Below, piece after piece: positions 1 through 11,319 of a DNA stretch of 64,000 nucleotides; position 1 is the first letter of the stretch; each line of letters opens with the position of its first letter. The notes under the pieces were generated by a model that was not told the DNA's origin, did no database searches, and worked only from the letters and a program-made list of their open reading frames with translations. Origin of the DNA: Uloborus plumipes (lineage: Eukaryota > Arthropoda > Arachnida > Araneae > Uloboridae); the NCBI GenBank assembly GCA_038373865.1, contig JAXGGA010004425.1:24620-88619 (forward strand), in the 5' to 3' direction. The translations under genes and the position numbers were made by a program.

Positions 1-88
1 ATTCAAAAAAAAAAAAAAAGAAAGAAAAAAAACGAATTGTTCACTCAGGTCACCTAACGATCTACCATACAAATAGAATTAAAGAAAA

Positions 89-705
89 TCACAGGGGTAC
101 GCACTTACAACAAAGCTATTGGACGCACATGTCTCATCTTACATTTAAGAAGGGGTAAGTGCGAACCCTGGCTTAAACACAGACTGATTAATGTATTTAA
201 CCAAAATAAACTATGTAGACTATGTGTGATTATTACTAAATAAAAACAACTTACATTTGCTCACTTGGTCTTATTAAAATGACAGAGGAAGAATCACAGA
301 CACAACTCTCTCAATCTTCAAATCACAGTTGTTCTCAAGACACATGGAATATCACTGATTGCGTTTCATCCATGCAAGCAAGTGCTTAACTCTAGTATTA
401 GGAATTATCCAAAGGCAACTACCTAACATATTTAATATGTGCCAGAAGTTTTTTACTGCTCATATTCGCATAATTTAAGGTGGACGCACTTACCCCGCTA
501 GGTAGGGAAAGTGCGTACCTTAGAATAGGTGTCATAAACCAGGTCACAAAACCTATGCTTATGGTTTATTTGACATATTATGTGCTTGAAAATCTTAGTA
601 AAGGATCTGGAAAGAAAATTAAAAAAAATTGTGAGTGTACAAGATTTTTCAACAGAGCAGCATCCCTGAGAACATGAACTTTGCAAAAAAGGGTACGCAC
701 TTACC
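89..705. repeat. Dispersed inverted GGTACGCACTTACC motif
   Basis: The motif GGTACGCACTTAC or its reverse complement occurs five times: forward at about 94-108, 480-496 and 691-705, reverse at about 152-168 and 501-520. The first two pairs are in opposite orientation and could form hairpins. No ORF or element boundary explains them. The rest of 1-700 shows no gene. Confidence 0.45.
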
Positions 706-717
706 AGAACTCACCCT

Positions 718-820
718 AGTTATAAAAATGCACACACGTGCAAAAAGGGCTCCTGATGAACGTATTAAAAGTCCTCGGTGGTAGGGGTGAGCTCGCAGCG
801 CCACCAGGGATTTTGTGTGC

Positions 821-862
<42 letters not shown>

Positions 863-2706
863 CAGTTTTCGTCTTACATCTCAAAAACTGCATTCGTCAG
901 CAAAATCATCAATTGGTAAGTTGAAGAACATAAAAATACCTTTAAAAATAATGGTTTAGTATCTTATAACTGAAATATATGGAATCGACTTGATATTTAA
1001 TTTCTAAGCTCGTGAGATTTTGAAAACCTATCGTTTTCTTTTTTTTTTCTTTATTTTTTGGGACTGCGAAAGGAATATTAATCACTTTTTTTTAAATTTC
1101 GATAGTTCTGTGCTATTTAAGTCAACTAAGGTCCATTAAGACCTTTAATCATGTTAGAAATAAAACGTATACCATTCTGCGAAAAGGATAAATAATAAAA
1201 ATAATGATTAAAAAGTCCAAACATTAAAAAAAAAAAGAATAATACAAGTGAAATGATAAAAGTGAACAGATGTAGAATAAATATAAACTAACATAATAAT
1301 GACATTGTAACTTAAGTTAAATGGGTACTTTCGTCGTCTGACTGTTCATTTAATGTGATATCTAACTTTGAGCCGTTATGGCAGATACCCGGGCAGTTTA
1401 TGCAAGCAATGCTACAGTTTATCCTTGATTTTCTGCAGCCGCATCTTGTACCATATACTTTCGTGTATGAACAAAAAATCATGGAGAGAATGGAGTCAGG
1501 AGAAGGAAGCCTTGAAGTTGTTATAGGTATCCTTGATGGACCGGCTTTTTTCCATCCCCAAGCATCGGGTGGAAGTAATCTCACCAACCACTTTTGAATC
1601 TGGTGATAAACTCTTAATGAATGAAAGTTTGTGGCATCTTTAGTAGGTGGGAAGGAAACGTCTGGTTTTATTTTTCATGCTGCTCTCTGAAAAGATGTAA
1701 ATCTCTGTTCATTCAGAGAAGTTACATGTACTGGAGCCCCATGTAAGGCCAAGAAAAATAATTGGCCTATCCCCGCTACCTGCTCTGGGGTGTAAAGGGG
1801 GTTTGAGAACACTTCCGGAACGTATCCCAACGATTGATTTTTTTGCAACAACTTTATGAATTTGTCTTTGCCTTTGTTATATGTAGCTGATACTGTGTCG
1901 CAGCCGGAGAAAGCATGGATGAAGAGAATTTGATCTTTGAACTTGCAAGTGTTTTGTAATTCTTGTGAACAAAAAATCTTGGTGCTCACTTTATCTTGCC
2001 TGGTTTAAGGAAAAGAATATTATTATTACTTGGAGTAAAAGCTATTAATAAAACAAGAAGATCAACGTCTTCACCTACGACAACAAAAAATTTTTCAGAG
2101 AGAGATTTTTCCAAAGAGGTTCGAATTATCATGGCATCAGCGTCATCATCACACAAACGGAACTCTTTTCTGCGATCATCTTTATTAATCTAATTTTGTT
2201 GGTGGAATTGGAAAGAAGGTTTTCTTGTGGCACGGTGATTGGCATGTTTCCTTCAAATTTAATCCTTTTCGCTGAAAGGTATACGTTTTATTTCTAACAT
2301 GATTTAAGGTCTTCTTGGACCTTAGTTGACTTAAATAGCACAGCACTATCGAAATTTAAAACAAAGTGATTAATGTTCCTTTCGAAGTCCTAAAAAATAA
2401 AGAAAGAAGAAAAGAAAAAGATATGTTTTCAAAATCTCATGAGCTTAGAAATTAAATATCAAGTCAATTCCTTATATTTCTGTTATAAGATATTAAACCA
2501 TTCTTTTTAAAGGTATTTTTAGGTTCTTTAATTTACCAATTGATGATTTTGCTGGCGAATGCATAGTTTTTTGGGATATAAGACGAAAACTGAAAAAACG
2601 CACCCAAAATCCCTGGTGGAGCTGCGAGCTCACCCCCTACCACCGAGGACTTTTAGTATGTTCATCAGGAGCCCTTTTTGCACGTGTGCGCCAATTTTTA
2701 TAACTA
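718..2706. mobile_element. Decayed DNA transposon with ~470-bp inverted ends
   Basis: The stretches 718-1195 and 2256-2706 are inverted copies of each other with scattered differences; the left arm has a T run of more than 30 that the right lacks. Between them lie minus-strand fragments of a transposon protein. It is a long-TIR element whose superfamily I cannot name. Confidence 0.75.
1315..1989 (-). pseudogene. Transposon protein remnant (HAFSGCDT type)
   Basis: In one minus-strand frame, 1989 to 1315 encodes about 224 codons broken by one in-frame TGA near 1678. Recognisable features are IHAFSGCDTVSATYNKGKDK near the start and a C-terminal cysteine-rich tail with CGCRKSRINC and CINCPGICHN. 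From memory this HAF(S/T)GCDT plus CGCRK arrangement recurs in uncharacterised transposon proteins of cnidarians and arthropods. No start codon or N-terminal part was found, so it is a truncated remnant. Function unknown. Confidence 0.65.
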
Positions 2707-3745
2707 TATTATTATTTTTTCACCCTTATTTAGGGCCTTCGTTTGCTGAACTATGGTAAAGGGAAAAATAGTGAAAAGTACACTTGCACATATTTTTGTC
2801 TTCCTTCATTCCTCGCCTCCTTCCTCTCCAATCTGCCTCCCTGTTAATCTCCCTGTTAAGAAATCAAATCGCCTTAATGACCTGTATTACTTCAGGTCGA
2901 AAAAAGAAACTAATCATATCAAATTAATCACTGAGACAGCTCCAAAAATAGAAAAGAGGGGGAAAATAGTTGGTTTTTCAAAAATTGACGAACTTTAAAG
3001 TTCAATGTCTCGGCAACTATTATAGCTATAATAAAAACTAAAAAAGCGTTTTAAAGATAATTTTATGATCTTTAATTCACTAACTGACATTTTTTCTCGA
3101 AAGTAAATAGTTTTTGAGATATAAGACGAAAACTGAACAAACACCCATAAAACACCAGGTGGCGCTGCGAGTTCACCCCCTGCCACCGAGGACTTTTAGT
3201 ACGTTCATCAGGTTCCTTTTTTCACGTGTGTGCCAATTTTTATAACTATATTATTATTTTTTCATCCTTACTTAGGGCCTTCGTTTGCTGAACTATGGTA
3301 GAGGGAAAAATAGTGTACTAGCACATATTCTGGTCGTCCTTCATTCATCGCCTCCTTCCTCCCCAACCTGCCTCCCCGTTTCAAGAAATCAAACCGCCTT
3401 AATGACCTGTACTACTTGAGGTCGAAAAAAGAAAAGAATCATATCAAATTAATCACTGAGGAGGCTCCAAAAATAGAAAAGATGGAAAAAATAGTTGGTT
3501 TTTCAAAAATTAACCAACTTTGAAGCTCAATATCTCGGCAACTATTATAGCTATAATAAAAACTAAAAAAACGCTTTAAAGATAATTTTATGATCTTTAA
3601 TTCATTAATTCACATTTTTTTCTCTCAAGTAAATAGTTTTTGAGATATAGGACGAAAACTGAAAAAACACCCATAAAACCAGGTGGCGCTGCGAGCTCCC
3701 CCCTCACCACCGGGGACTTTTAGTATGTTCATCAGGAGACCTTCC
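2681..3745. repeat. Two tandem ~535-bp copies extending the right transposon end
   Basis: The right end of the long-TIR element is followed by two more copies of an approximately 535-bp unit. The landmark GAGGACTTTTAGTA recurs at about 2645, 3188 and 3713, spacing about 543 and 525. Each copy includes a block starting near GCTGAACTATGGTA and ending at the GTTCATCAGG motif. The array stops about 90 bp short of receptor exon 19. Confidence 0.75.
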
Positions 3746-3841
3746 TGTACCTGCATGCCAATTTACAAAACTGCATGTTTTTTTGTTTTTTCAAACCCTT
3801 TATTGATTAGACTAATTATAGTTTTACAGTATAATACTCAC

Positions 3842-4081
3842 TGCAGTTCCTCTCGTCGGTGCCGTCGTAGCAGTCGGGCGCGCCGTCGCAGACCCAGGAC
3901 CTGGGGACGCACTGGCCGTGGTCGCAGCGGAACTGCGTCTCGGGGTCGCACGACGTCTCGTGGCAGTCGGCCTCGTCGCTACTGTCGCCGCAGTCCTTCT
4001 CGCCGTCGCAGCGCCACAGCGTCGTGATGCACTCGCCGCCCCCGCACGAGAACTCGTTCTTGCCGCACGACGTCTGGACGG
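3842..4081 (-). CDS. Receptor exon 19: two LDLa repeats, GC-rich
   Basis: The 240-nt phase 1 to 1 exon encodes two complete LDLa modules: [20 protein letters not shown] with [15 protein letters not shown], then [20 protein letters not shown] with [17 protein letters not shown]. Acceptor is a C-run ending CAG at 4083-4082, donor A|GTGAGT. It is the only exon here with two repeats and is strikingly GC-rich, with G or C at nearly every third codon position, so it stands out from introns and most other exons. It continues the second ligand-binding cluster; the rest of the gene lies beyond the window start. Confidence 0.95.
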
Positions 4082-4275
4082 CTGGGGGGGAGGACGGTTT
4101 GTTTCAATTCGGTTCTGTATGTGTCGCTTTATAAGATAATCTACGACGACATGACTCTTCTGCATTTTGTTTGGGGAATTTTAATGGATAAATTTGCAGT
4201 TTTATTCAGATAGTTATTGTAGTCTTCTACCAGCTAGGCTGAAAATTTGGGGTGCACTGCTTCCTTTTCCAACTA

Positions 4276-4519
4276 TACACTGTTAAAACTACAGACTGCA
4301 TGTAGCACCTTTAAGGGCAAAAAGTTGTAGCACCAGAGACACCCTCTGAAGGGTGTCCCATGGCTCCCTATACCATCCTTAAAGGTGCCAAAGGGAGACT
4401 AATATCACCTTCAAGGGTGCCATAGGAGGGAGTCAGGTGGCACCCTTCAGGTGTGCCGCGGGTGCTATAATTTTTAACCCTTAAAAGTGCTACATGCAAT
4501 CTTTAGTTTTAACGGTGTA
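4276..4519. mobile_element. MITE, TA-flanked, TIR ACACYGTTAAAACTA
   Basis: A 244-bp element with about 30-bp inverted ends: ACACTGTTAAAACTACAGA on the left and the complement of ACACCGTTAAAACTAAAGA on the right, both next to TA. The interior has repeated inverted GGTGCC / GGCACC blocks. A related element lies at 16330-16511. Confidence 0.7.
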
Positions 4520-4580
4520 CCTTCATTTGGTGTGAAGTCCTTCCACAGTGTACGCATGCCATAAGGACCCGTTTATAGGG

Positions 4581-6478
4581 CAAGGCCGTATCCAGAGGGG
4601 GGGCCCGACGGGCCCGAGCCCCCCCCGAAACCCGAAATGTTTTATAATGTTAAACAGGAAAAAAAAAGTTTTTTTTTATTTCAAACGGCAAAAAAAAAAA
4701 TTTTTTTTTCCTTTTAACTATTAAACGAGTGAAAATTTGAAGAAGTACAAAAAAAAAAAAAAAAAAGACAATTCAAATTCGCATTAGCTGCAAAACATAC
4801 TTGAAAACAAGACTCTCATTAGCACTTCCAGCTCTCTTTACCAAATCAATTCAGGCTCAAGGCAAGCTACTCGTCAGTTTGATCAGCGCCCCCCTCCCCC
4901 ATAAAACTTATAAAACTTACACCACTCAGATTTTTACCCCCTAATCGCCAGGCCCCTAGTTTCCGACTAGGCTGAGCTTGCTTCTCACCGCCCTAATTCA
5001 ATTAAGAGGGTACTTTGCTGGTCCCCATTTATAAGCATTTGTAACCCTCGAGGGAATTTAATAGTTAAACATGTCTTCAATCAACAAGACCACACAAAAA
5101 CGGATATGTTCACAGACCCTCTGCTTTGTTGGACGCTCACCAATCTTAGACAAAAGTTAGTTTAAAAAAATCCATTTACAAATGCTTAAAAACCTTGAAA
5201 ACTTTGTTAAATGTAGCTGTAAACCTTGAACTTTAAAGTTTATAACACAAATAAGGGGGAGGTGGGCATCAAGTTGCGCGAAACTCAGCTGCTTGATTAA
5301 AAAAATATTCTGCGTAATGTAAAAATCATATTCCAGCATTTTTTGTAGCAATTTTTTAAAAATAATTGTTTGTTACTCACATGTTTCATTTCTGACTATT
5401 CATTAAATACCTAATTCAGTATTTTAGAAATTAGTTTGTAATTGATTCCTTTATTAATATGTTAAGCACGAGAAAAAATATTACCCTACCTGTATTCTTT
5501 TTCTTTTTCTGCAGTACTAGTGATTGAAAAAGAAATTGTCGTTATAAGTATTTTTTAATATCTATTTTTAATCTTAAAAAGATGTGTCTTTCAAAGTATT
5601 AACAATTTCGTAAGACTGTCCAATCAACTATTAAAACGTCAGAGACTGGAATGTGCAAAGCTTTAAGGATTTTTAACTGTTCTAGGGTCTTTGAAAATCA
5701 AATACCTTTTTGAAACTTCTTTAAAAGTGCTTCAATCCTATTTCTTATCAAATAATTAAACTATGAATTGACTAATTGGCCAGAATGTTACTATCTCGTT
5801 AATTATTTTTTAAATCTCTACACTATTTCTTTTAAAGAATTTTTTGTTTTTATACTATTGGTTATTTTATGTTTCTAAGTGCTGTGTCTGTCGGTGAGTT
5901 GGGGAACTGATCGAAAACTATTATGTAACTATAGTGAAAACCGATGTAAGCAAGTGATAATGTGTTAATCTTTTCTCCTCGATCTCTTGTCCTTCCTCTC
6001 TGTCGCTTAATGTTAATCGTGTGTTAAACTAAACATTTTTTTATGCTTTGATTAATCCTAATTTTGCAAAAGAATGCAGAAAAGTTATGAGATTTTTGTT
6101 TGCCTACTTTTCCAACATGTTTTTGAAGTCCTAATTACCCCATATAAGGCCTCAAAATGCAGAATTTTAAAACTTTTTTTCAAAAATTTACCCGGGGAGA
6201 AACCCCCGGACCCCCTAAAATTACGAATATTCTACTCCACTTAAAAATTTCTTATTGCATATCTCTCTTGATACCCCTACCCCCAATAAAGGTCAGTTCA
6301 AGAAAATAATAAGAATAAAGAAATGGAAAAAAAAAAAAAACAGCAACACACATCAAACATCGTGGGGGAAGGGGGGTCAGCTAGACATTAGACTCATAAC
6401 ACACACAAAAATGCATGTGTGTTTGGGAAATGTGCGAAACTGGGCACCTCCCGAAGTTTTTTTCTGGATACGGCCTTG
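4581..6478. mobile_element. hAT-like non-autonomous element, 1.9 kb
   Basis: The ends are perfect inverted repeats, CAAGGCCGTATCCAG, and the element is bounded by an exact 8-bp direct repeat TTATAGGG at 4573-4580 and 6479-6486. An 8-bp duplication with CA-starting ends is the hAT signature. The 1.9-kb interior has A/T homopolymers and no transposase reading frame, so it must be moved by another source. Confidence 0.88.
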
Positions 6479-6746
6479 TTATAGGGTAGGCAACTATTCA
6501 CACCACGACAGCTCATTCACACGAAGAAAAGGACAGGAGAGGAAAGTGCATCACTGCCTGAGCCGGGATAAGAACCCGTGACCTCCCCATCTAGATCAAC
6601 TGCTAGTTTTACTTCGGTTCTTAATGCACCGTTTCAAAATAAGTAATTTCTACAGAACAAATAATTTATACGAAAAAGATGTTTATTTAATAATGACTAC
6701 TAAGATTTACTGGCTGCGATAACTTCTAAATACCCACTGCCATCCT

Positions 6747-6981
6747 CAGTGGCGCACCCAGGATTGTTTCCTATGATGGGCTAATTGGCACTGATCCATA
6801 AAGTTTTCAAAGTCCTAAAAAAACTGCAGCCATTTTTCGTGAAATTAAGAAAGGGTTGGGGGCTATCTCTCGGAAATTTTCAAAAATCATCCAAAAAACG
6901 CATTTTAAGCAGTTTGGTTTTATCAAGGGGATTCTTCTTCATGCTTCTGGGAGTGGCTTTAGCCCCTAAGGTCAGCCACTG
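6747..6981. mobile_element. hAT-like MITE, TIR CAGTGGC
   Basis: A 235-bp element beginning CAGTGGCGCACCCAGG and ending with GCCACTG, flanked by GCCATCCT and GCTATCCT (7 of 8). Related ends occur at 40168, 43164 and 48989. Confidence 0.75.
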
Positions 6982-7208
6982 GCTATCCTAACTACTTCAT
7001 CAGGAAAAGCTCATAAACATTATGTAATTTGCTTATCACAAAAATGTGACGAAATTCATTTTACCTGTATGACAAGGGGATAGGTAAATGGCCGTTGCAG
7101 AAACAGTTTCATGTGCAATACAGCAGAAATTTCATGAAGAAAAAAAATTATTATATGAATATCAAAAGAACGAAGTTTCACTTCACGTCAGACTAAGCTG
7201 GAACTTAC

Positions 7209-7328
7209 GACAGTCTGTCTCATCCGAATTGTCACCACAGTCATCTCTGTGGTCGCATTTCCATTCCTGGAGGATGCATCGTCCATTGCGACACTTGAAG
7301 TCATTTCCCACGCAGCGGCTACTGAGGT
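7209..7328 (-). CDS. Receptor exon 18: LDLa repeat (second cluster)
   Basis: The 120-nt phase 1 to 1 exon encodes [20 protein letters not shown] then [16 protein letters not shown]. The calcium-binding acidic residues are all present. Acceptor is ATTTTCAG, donor C|GTAAGT. Confidence 0.95.
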
Positions 7329-7501
7329 CTGAAAATAAAAGTGCTCAGTTATGGAATGAACTTGCATGCGCATTATTTTGAACTTTTTGTGGAGACATTT
7401 ATTACAAAGTACAGACTGATTTAGAAACAGAATTAAAGGTGTAAGTTACTTACACTGTCTTACTCTCAGAATTGTGCTCCACTATGTATTTGATTCAGAT
7501 G

Positions 7502-7791
7502 CAAGGGCGGATACAAGGGAGGGGCGATGGGTGCGATCGCCCCTCCCTTGAGTTACTCTTTTCCAGCATTTTTTAGATTTTGAAGTTCAAAAAAGGCAAT
7601 TTTAGTTGATCTTTGATGATATTAAGGGAAAGGGTGCGGGATTCGGGGCTCTGATCTGGAAATTTTTCGAAATGGAAGACCAAAACATTTGTAATCAACA
7701 TGTGTTAACAAGGATGCATGGCGAAAAAATGGGCAAGTAAGAAAAAAAAATCAATCGCCTCTCCCTTGGAACATTTCTGGATCCGCCCTTG
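7502..7791. mobile_element. hAT-like MITE, TIR CAAGGGCGGAT
   Basis: A 290-bp element with ends CAAGGGCGGATACA and the complement of CAAGGGCGGATCCAG, flanked by TTCAGATG and TTCAGATA (7 of 8). A relative is at 15141-15402. Confidence 0.8.
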
Positions 7792-9797
7792 TTCAGATAA
7801 AATTTGTTCAGATTTTTTTAAAACTATTTTCCGTTCGCAAATGACCATATAATTTTGTATTTCCTTAAAATGCGTCACAAAGAGCCACCTGGTGACGATA
7901 ACTCAATTTTGTTAAAAAGTGCAGATACGACTTTTGTGCTTAGAACGGCAGTGTACGGTAGAATTTCACGTTTCTATACTAGAATGCAACTTAACTTGGT
8001 ACTGACGTCACTACAGGCGGAGCCAATAAGACTTCACAAGCAGTCAGCGATCTCCTCTTATTCGCCAAGTAGGCTGTGACGTTTTATCTAGCTCGTTTTT
8101 CATAGGCTAACGTCACGCAAACGTCACGTTGACGTCACGATGATTTTGTCAAGAAACGTTGCATTTTAGTATACCCTTTCTTTTTTTTTTTTCCAAATTC
8201 GGTTACCTGAAGCATAGAATCGAACTATGCCAAAGTCAAAGTCTAAGGTAACGAAGCACAGTTCCAATTACACTGTTCGACAAAAAAAAACCTTGAAAAT
8301 GCTTCTGGCATTTTGAAGGCTGATTCTTATGTAAAATGACCCCCTGAATCCGAATATGACCCCCGTTTTCCCCCATCACGTACCAATTTTTTTTAAAACG
8401 CCCCCCCCCCCTTTTTTTTTCATTTTTCCTTAGTTTCAGAGCTATTATATTTTTTTGGAGGGGAAAGGAGCCTTATATTCACCCCTAAATTTTTTTGGAG
8501 GTCAAGAGAGACTCAAAGTTTAAAATCATGAGCACCGAGAAAAAATCGGGGAACTTGGGGGGGGGGGCGTAGCCCCCCAAAATATTTGAAAAATCACCAA
8601 AAACGATCTTTTTATTCTAGTTTCTTTAAAAACACCTTTAAAACATTTTTTTCGGTGCAGAACCAGAGTATAGAATCCGCTCCTATGGCTCCTGGGTCAG
8701 AAAAAATTTTCACGCTGTAAATTTTTTTTTTTAAATAAAATAATGCTCTAAAAATCGCACTTTGCACTCGAGTTTTAAAGCAGGTCTTCAGCCAAAAAAA
8801 CAAAATTGTGGCTGATTCTTATGTCAAATGACCCCCTATTTCCAAATATGACCTCAGTTTCCCCCCTCCACCTCCTCTTTCCAGAGCGCCCCCCCCCCCC
8901 AATTCAGAGTCATTTTACTAATTCAGAGGGGAAAAGTACATTACGTAACCCGTTAACATAATTCTAAAAGACAACAGAGGTTCAAAGTTCAAAATCATGT
9001 ACATGTGTGCCAAAAATATAAACTAGGGCAATATACCCCCCCCCAAAAAAAAAAAATCTTTTCCCGTTTTTCTAAGAGACGTTTTAAACCTTTTTTTTTT
9101 TTTTTTTGTGAAAAATCAGAGTATTCGATTTTCTCTTTGATTAATGTGTTCGAAATTATTTCGCTTTGTAGGAAACAAATTATATTATAAAATAAAATAA
9201 AAAAAATATTTTTTTTTTCTTGTAAGGGTGGCTCGTTGCATATCAGTCACATCGCAGGTTCGCATGAAAGAAGACACTGTTCCGGCTGACTCTTCTGCAA
9301 AGTGACCCATTTTTCCCAAATACTATAAATTATAATTTATAGTATTTGTAGTATTTACAAAGCGAAATAATTTCGAACACATTAATCAAAGAGAAAATCG
9401 AATACTCTGATTTTTCACAAAAAAAAAAAAAAAAAGGTTTAAAACGTCTCTTAGAAAAACAGGAAAAGAAGATTTTTTTTTTGGGGGGGGGGGTATATTG
9501 CCCTAGTTTATATTTTTGGCACACATGTACATGATTTTGAACTTTGAACCTCTGTTGCCTTTTAGAATTATGTTAACGGGTTACGTAATGTACTTTTCCC
9601 CTCCGAATTAGTAAAATGACTCTGAATTGGGGGGGGGGGGCGCTCTGGAAAGAGGAGGTGGAGGGGGAAACTGAGGTCATATTTGGAAATAAGGGGTCAT
9701 TTGACATAAGAATCAGCCACAATTTTGTTTTTTTGGCTGAAGACCTGCTTTAAAACTCGAGTGCAAAGTGCGATTTTTAGAGCATTATTTTATTTAA

Positions 9798-10357
9798 CCC
9801 TCGTGGGTTCCTTGGGGTCATATGTGACCCCAATGCAATTTCTGTTTAATATATTTTGTTAATCAACCATTTGTTTTTAATGGCATTTTGTGGCTTTTAT
9901 TCTTCTAGTTTTCTATTCAAAATAATGCTATTATTGTGTTTTATTTTTCCCGAATTGCATTTTTTGCACATAAGACCCTTGAGGTCACTTCCCCAGAAGG
10001 CCAAAAAAAGAGGACGCTGCAACTTTTGTACAAGAGAACTGGACAGAAAATGCATTGAAAAATGTCGTAAGTGTTTGAAATTCACTTGCAAAAATCATGT
10101 TTTTTCAGGTCTGTAACAGATGTAAATAAATCTACAGTTATTGTAAGTTTTGCTCTAAAATTATAATTTTAATTCATAAACTAAATTTTACTTTAATTGT
10201 ATCTTTTTTTTTTGTTTTTTAGGCATTAAAAAGTGTGTGAACTTAAATAATGCATGTAACATTCAATAATTATAATGAATTAATTAAAGGAAGCATTGGG
10301 GTCGTTTATGACCCCAAGGGTCTTGAGTGTAACTGAAATGGGAGGGACCCACGAGGG
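9798..10357 (+). mobile_element. piggyBac-like element with TTAA sites
   Basis: A 560-bp element bounded by TTAA at 9794-9797 and 10358-10361, with inverted ends CCCTCGTGGGT and an inner inverted GGGGTCATAT / ATGACCCC pair. It sits in the right arm of the larger foldback. The matching position in the left arm (around 8730) lacks it and shows the empty TTTAAAA site, so the insertion came after the foldback formed or its arms last matched. Confidence 0.88.
9991..10116 (+). pseudogene. piggyBac transposase C-terminal zinc-finger remnant
   Basis: The plus-strand frame encodes KAKKRGRCNFCTRELDRKC then IEKCRKCLKFTCKNH before a stop at 10114. The spacing CxxC...C...CxxC....CxxH matches the cysteine-rich domain at the C terminus of piggyBac transposases. 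The catalytic domain is missing, so only the tail survives, and the preceding frame up to 9856 is hydrophobic and not transposase-like. This supports the piggyBac assignment independently of the TTAA ends. Confidence 0.75.
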
Positions 10358-10969
10358 TTAAAAAAAAAATTTACAGCGTGAAAATTTTTTCTGACCCAGG
10401 AGCCATAGGAGCGGATTCTATACTCTGGTTCTGCACCGAAAAATATGTTTTAAAGGTGTTTTTAAAGAAACTAGAATAAAAAGATCGTTTTTGGTGATTT
10501 TTCAAATATTTTGGGGGGCTGTGCCCCCCCAAGTTCCCCGATTTTTTCTCGGTGCTCATGATTTTAAACTTTGAGTCCCTCTTGACCTCCAAAAAAATTT
10601 AGGGGTGAATATAAGGCTCCTTTCCCCTCCAAAAAAATATAATAGCTCTGAAACTAAGGAAAAATGAAAAAAAATTGGTACGTGATGGGGGAAAACGGGG
10701 GTCATATTCGGATTCAGGGGGTCATTTTACATAGGAATCAGCCTTCAAAATGCCAGAAGCATTTTCAAGGGTTTTTTTTGTCGAACGGTGTTATTACAGC
10801 GTGAAGTACAAAGTAAGACACCATATTTTTACAAAAATAAATGAACGAACCAGGGTTTCAGTAGAAGTGCTCTTGCGTTGAAGAGCTTACTAAAAAAATA
10901 AATGTTTGGTATTCTATTTATTTCCTGCGCATTTTTCAACTGGAAGTAAAAATAATTCATAATACTTGC

Positions 10970-11086
10970 CGCCACAATGTTCGTCAGAGCCATCATTGCA
11001 GTCTATAGATCCATCACAATAATATTTATTAGGAATGCAAACTTGGCTTTTCTTGCAACGAAAATCCTCTTTACCGCATTCTTTGC
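10970..11086 (-). CDS. Receptor exon 17: LDLa repeat (second cluster)
   Basis: The 117-nt phase 1 to 1 exon encodes [20 protein letters not shown] then [18 protein letters not shown], an LDLa module. Acceptor is TTCTTCCAG. No GT donor fits after the last cysteine; the match is G|GCAAGT, a GC-AG intron, and it gives the phase 1 end that exon 18 needs. Confidence 0.93.
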
Positions 11087-11319
11087 CTGGAAGAAAATAC
11101 CAAAATTGTATCTTTAATTGAAGGACTGAAGTGAAGCTCATAAAAGTTACCGGTATGGTTTTGTCATGTTAAAAACTTAAAATACGAGTTTTTTTTTTTT
11201 TTTTCAACCTCCGATTGCACAGCATTAAAGCAAGGCATGCGGCAGGTGGTTGGTGTGCCTAGTAGCAGACTTCCCATCTCCCCCTCTACGCAATCTGTCA
11301 CTGACGAGTTCAACACGCC

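Larger units (their letters stand above)
8272..10794. mobile_element. Large foldback element with ~900-bp arms
   Basis: The arms 8272-9170 and 9357-10794 are near-perfect inverted copies; the right arm is interrupted by a piggyBac-like insertion at 9798-10357. The outer ends read ACACNGTTCGACAAAAAAA. The central spacer of about 185 bp is unique. I see no transposase. The paired G and C runs mark the arms clearly. No target duplication could be fixed. Confidence 0.8.

Noticed and set aside
3824..4165. Arginine- and proline-rich ORFs on both strands over the GC-rich block
   Set aside because: They are alternative frames of the double LDLa exon at 3842-4081, whose own frame has all twelve cysteines in register and consensus splice sites.
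6545..6605. A tRNA-derived SINE (GGGTTCTTATCCCGGC on the minus strand)
   Set aside because: Only a B-box-like string is visible. No A box, tail or target duplication could be found.
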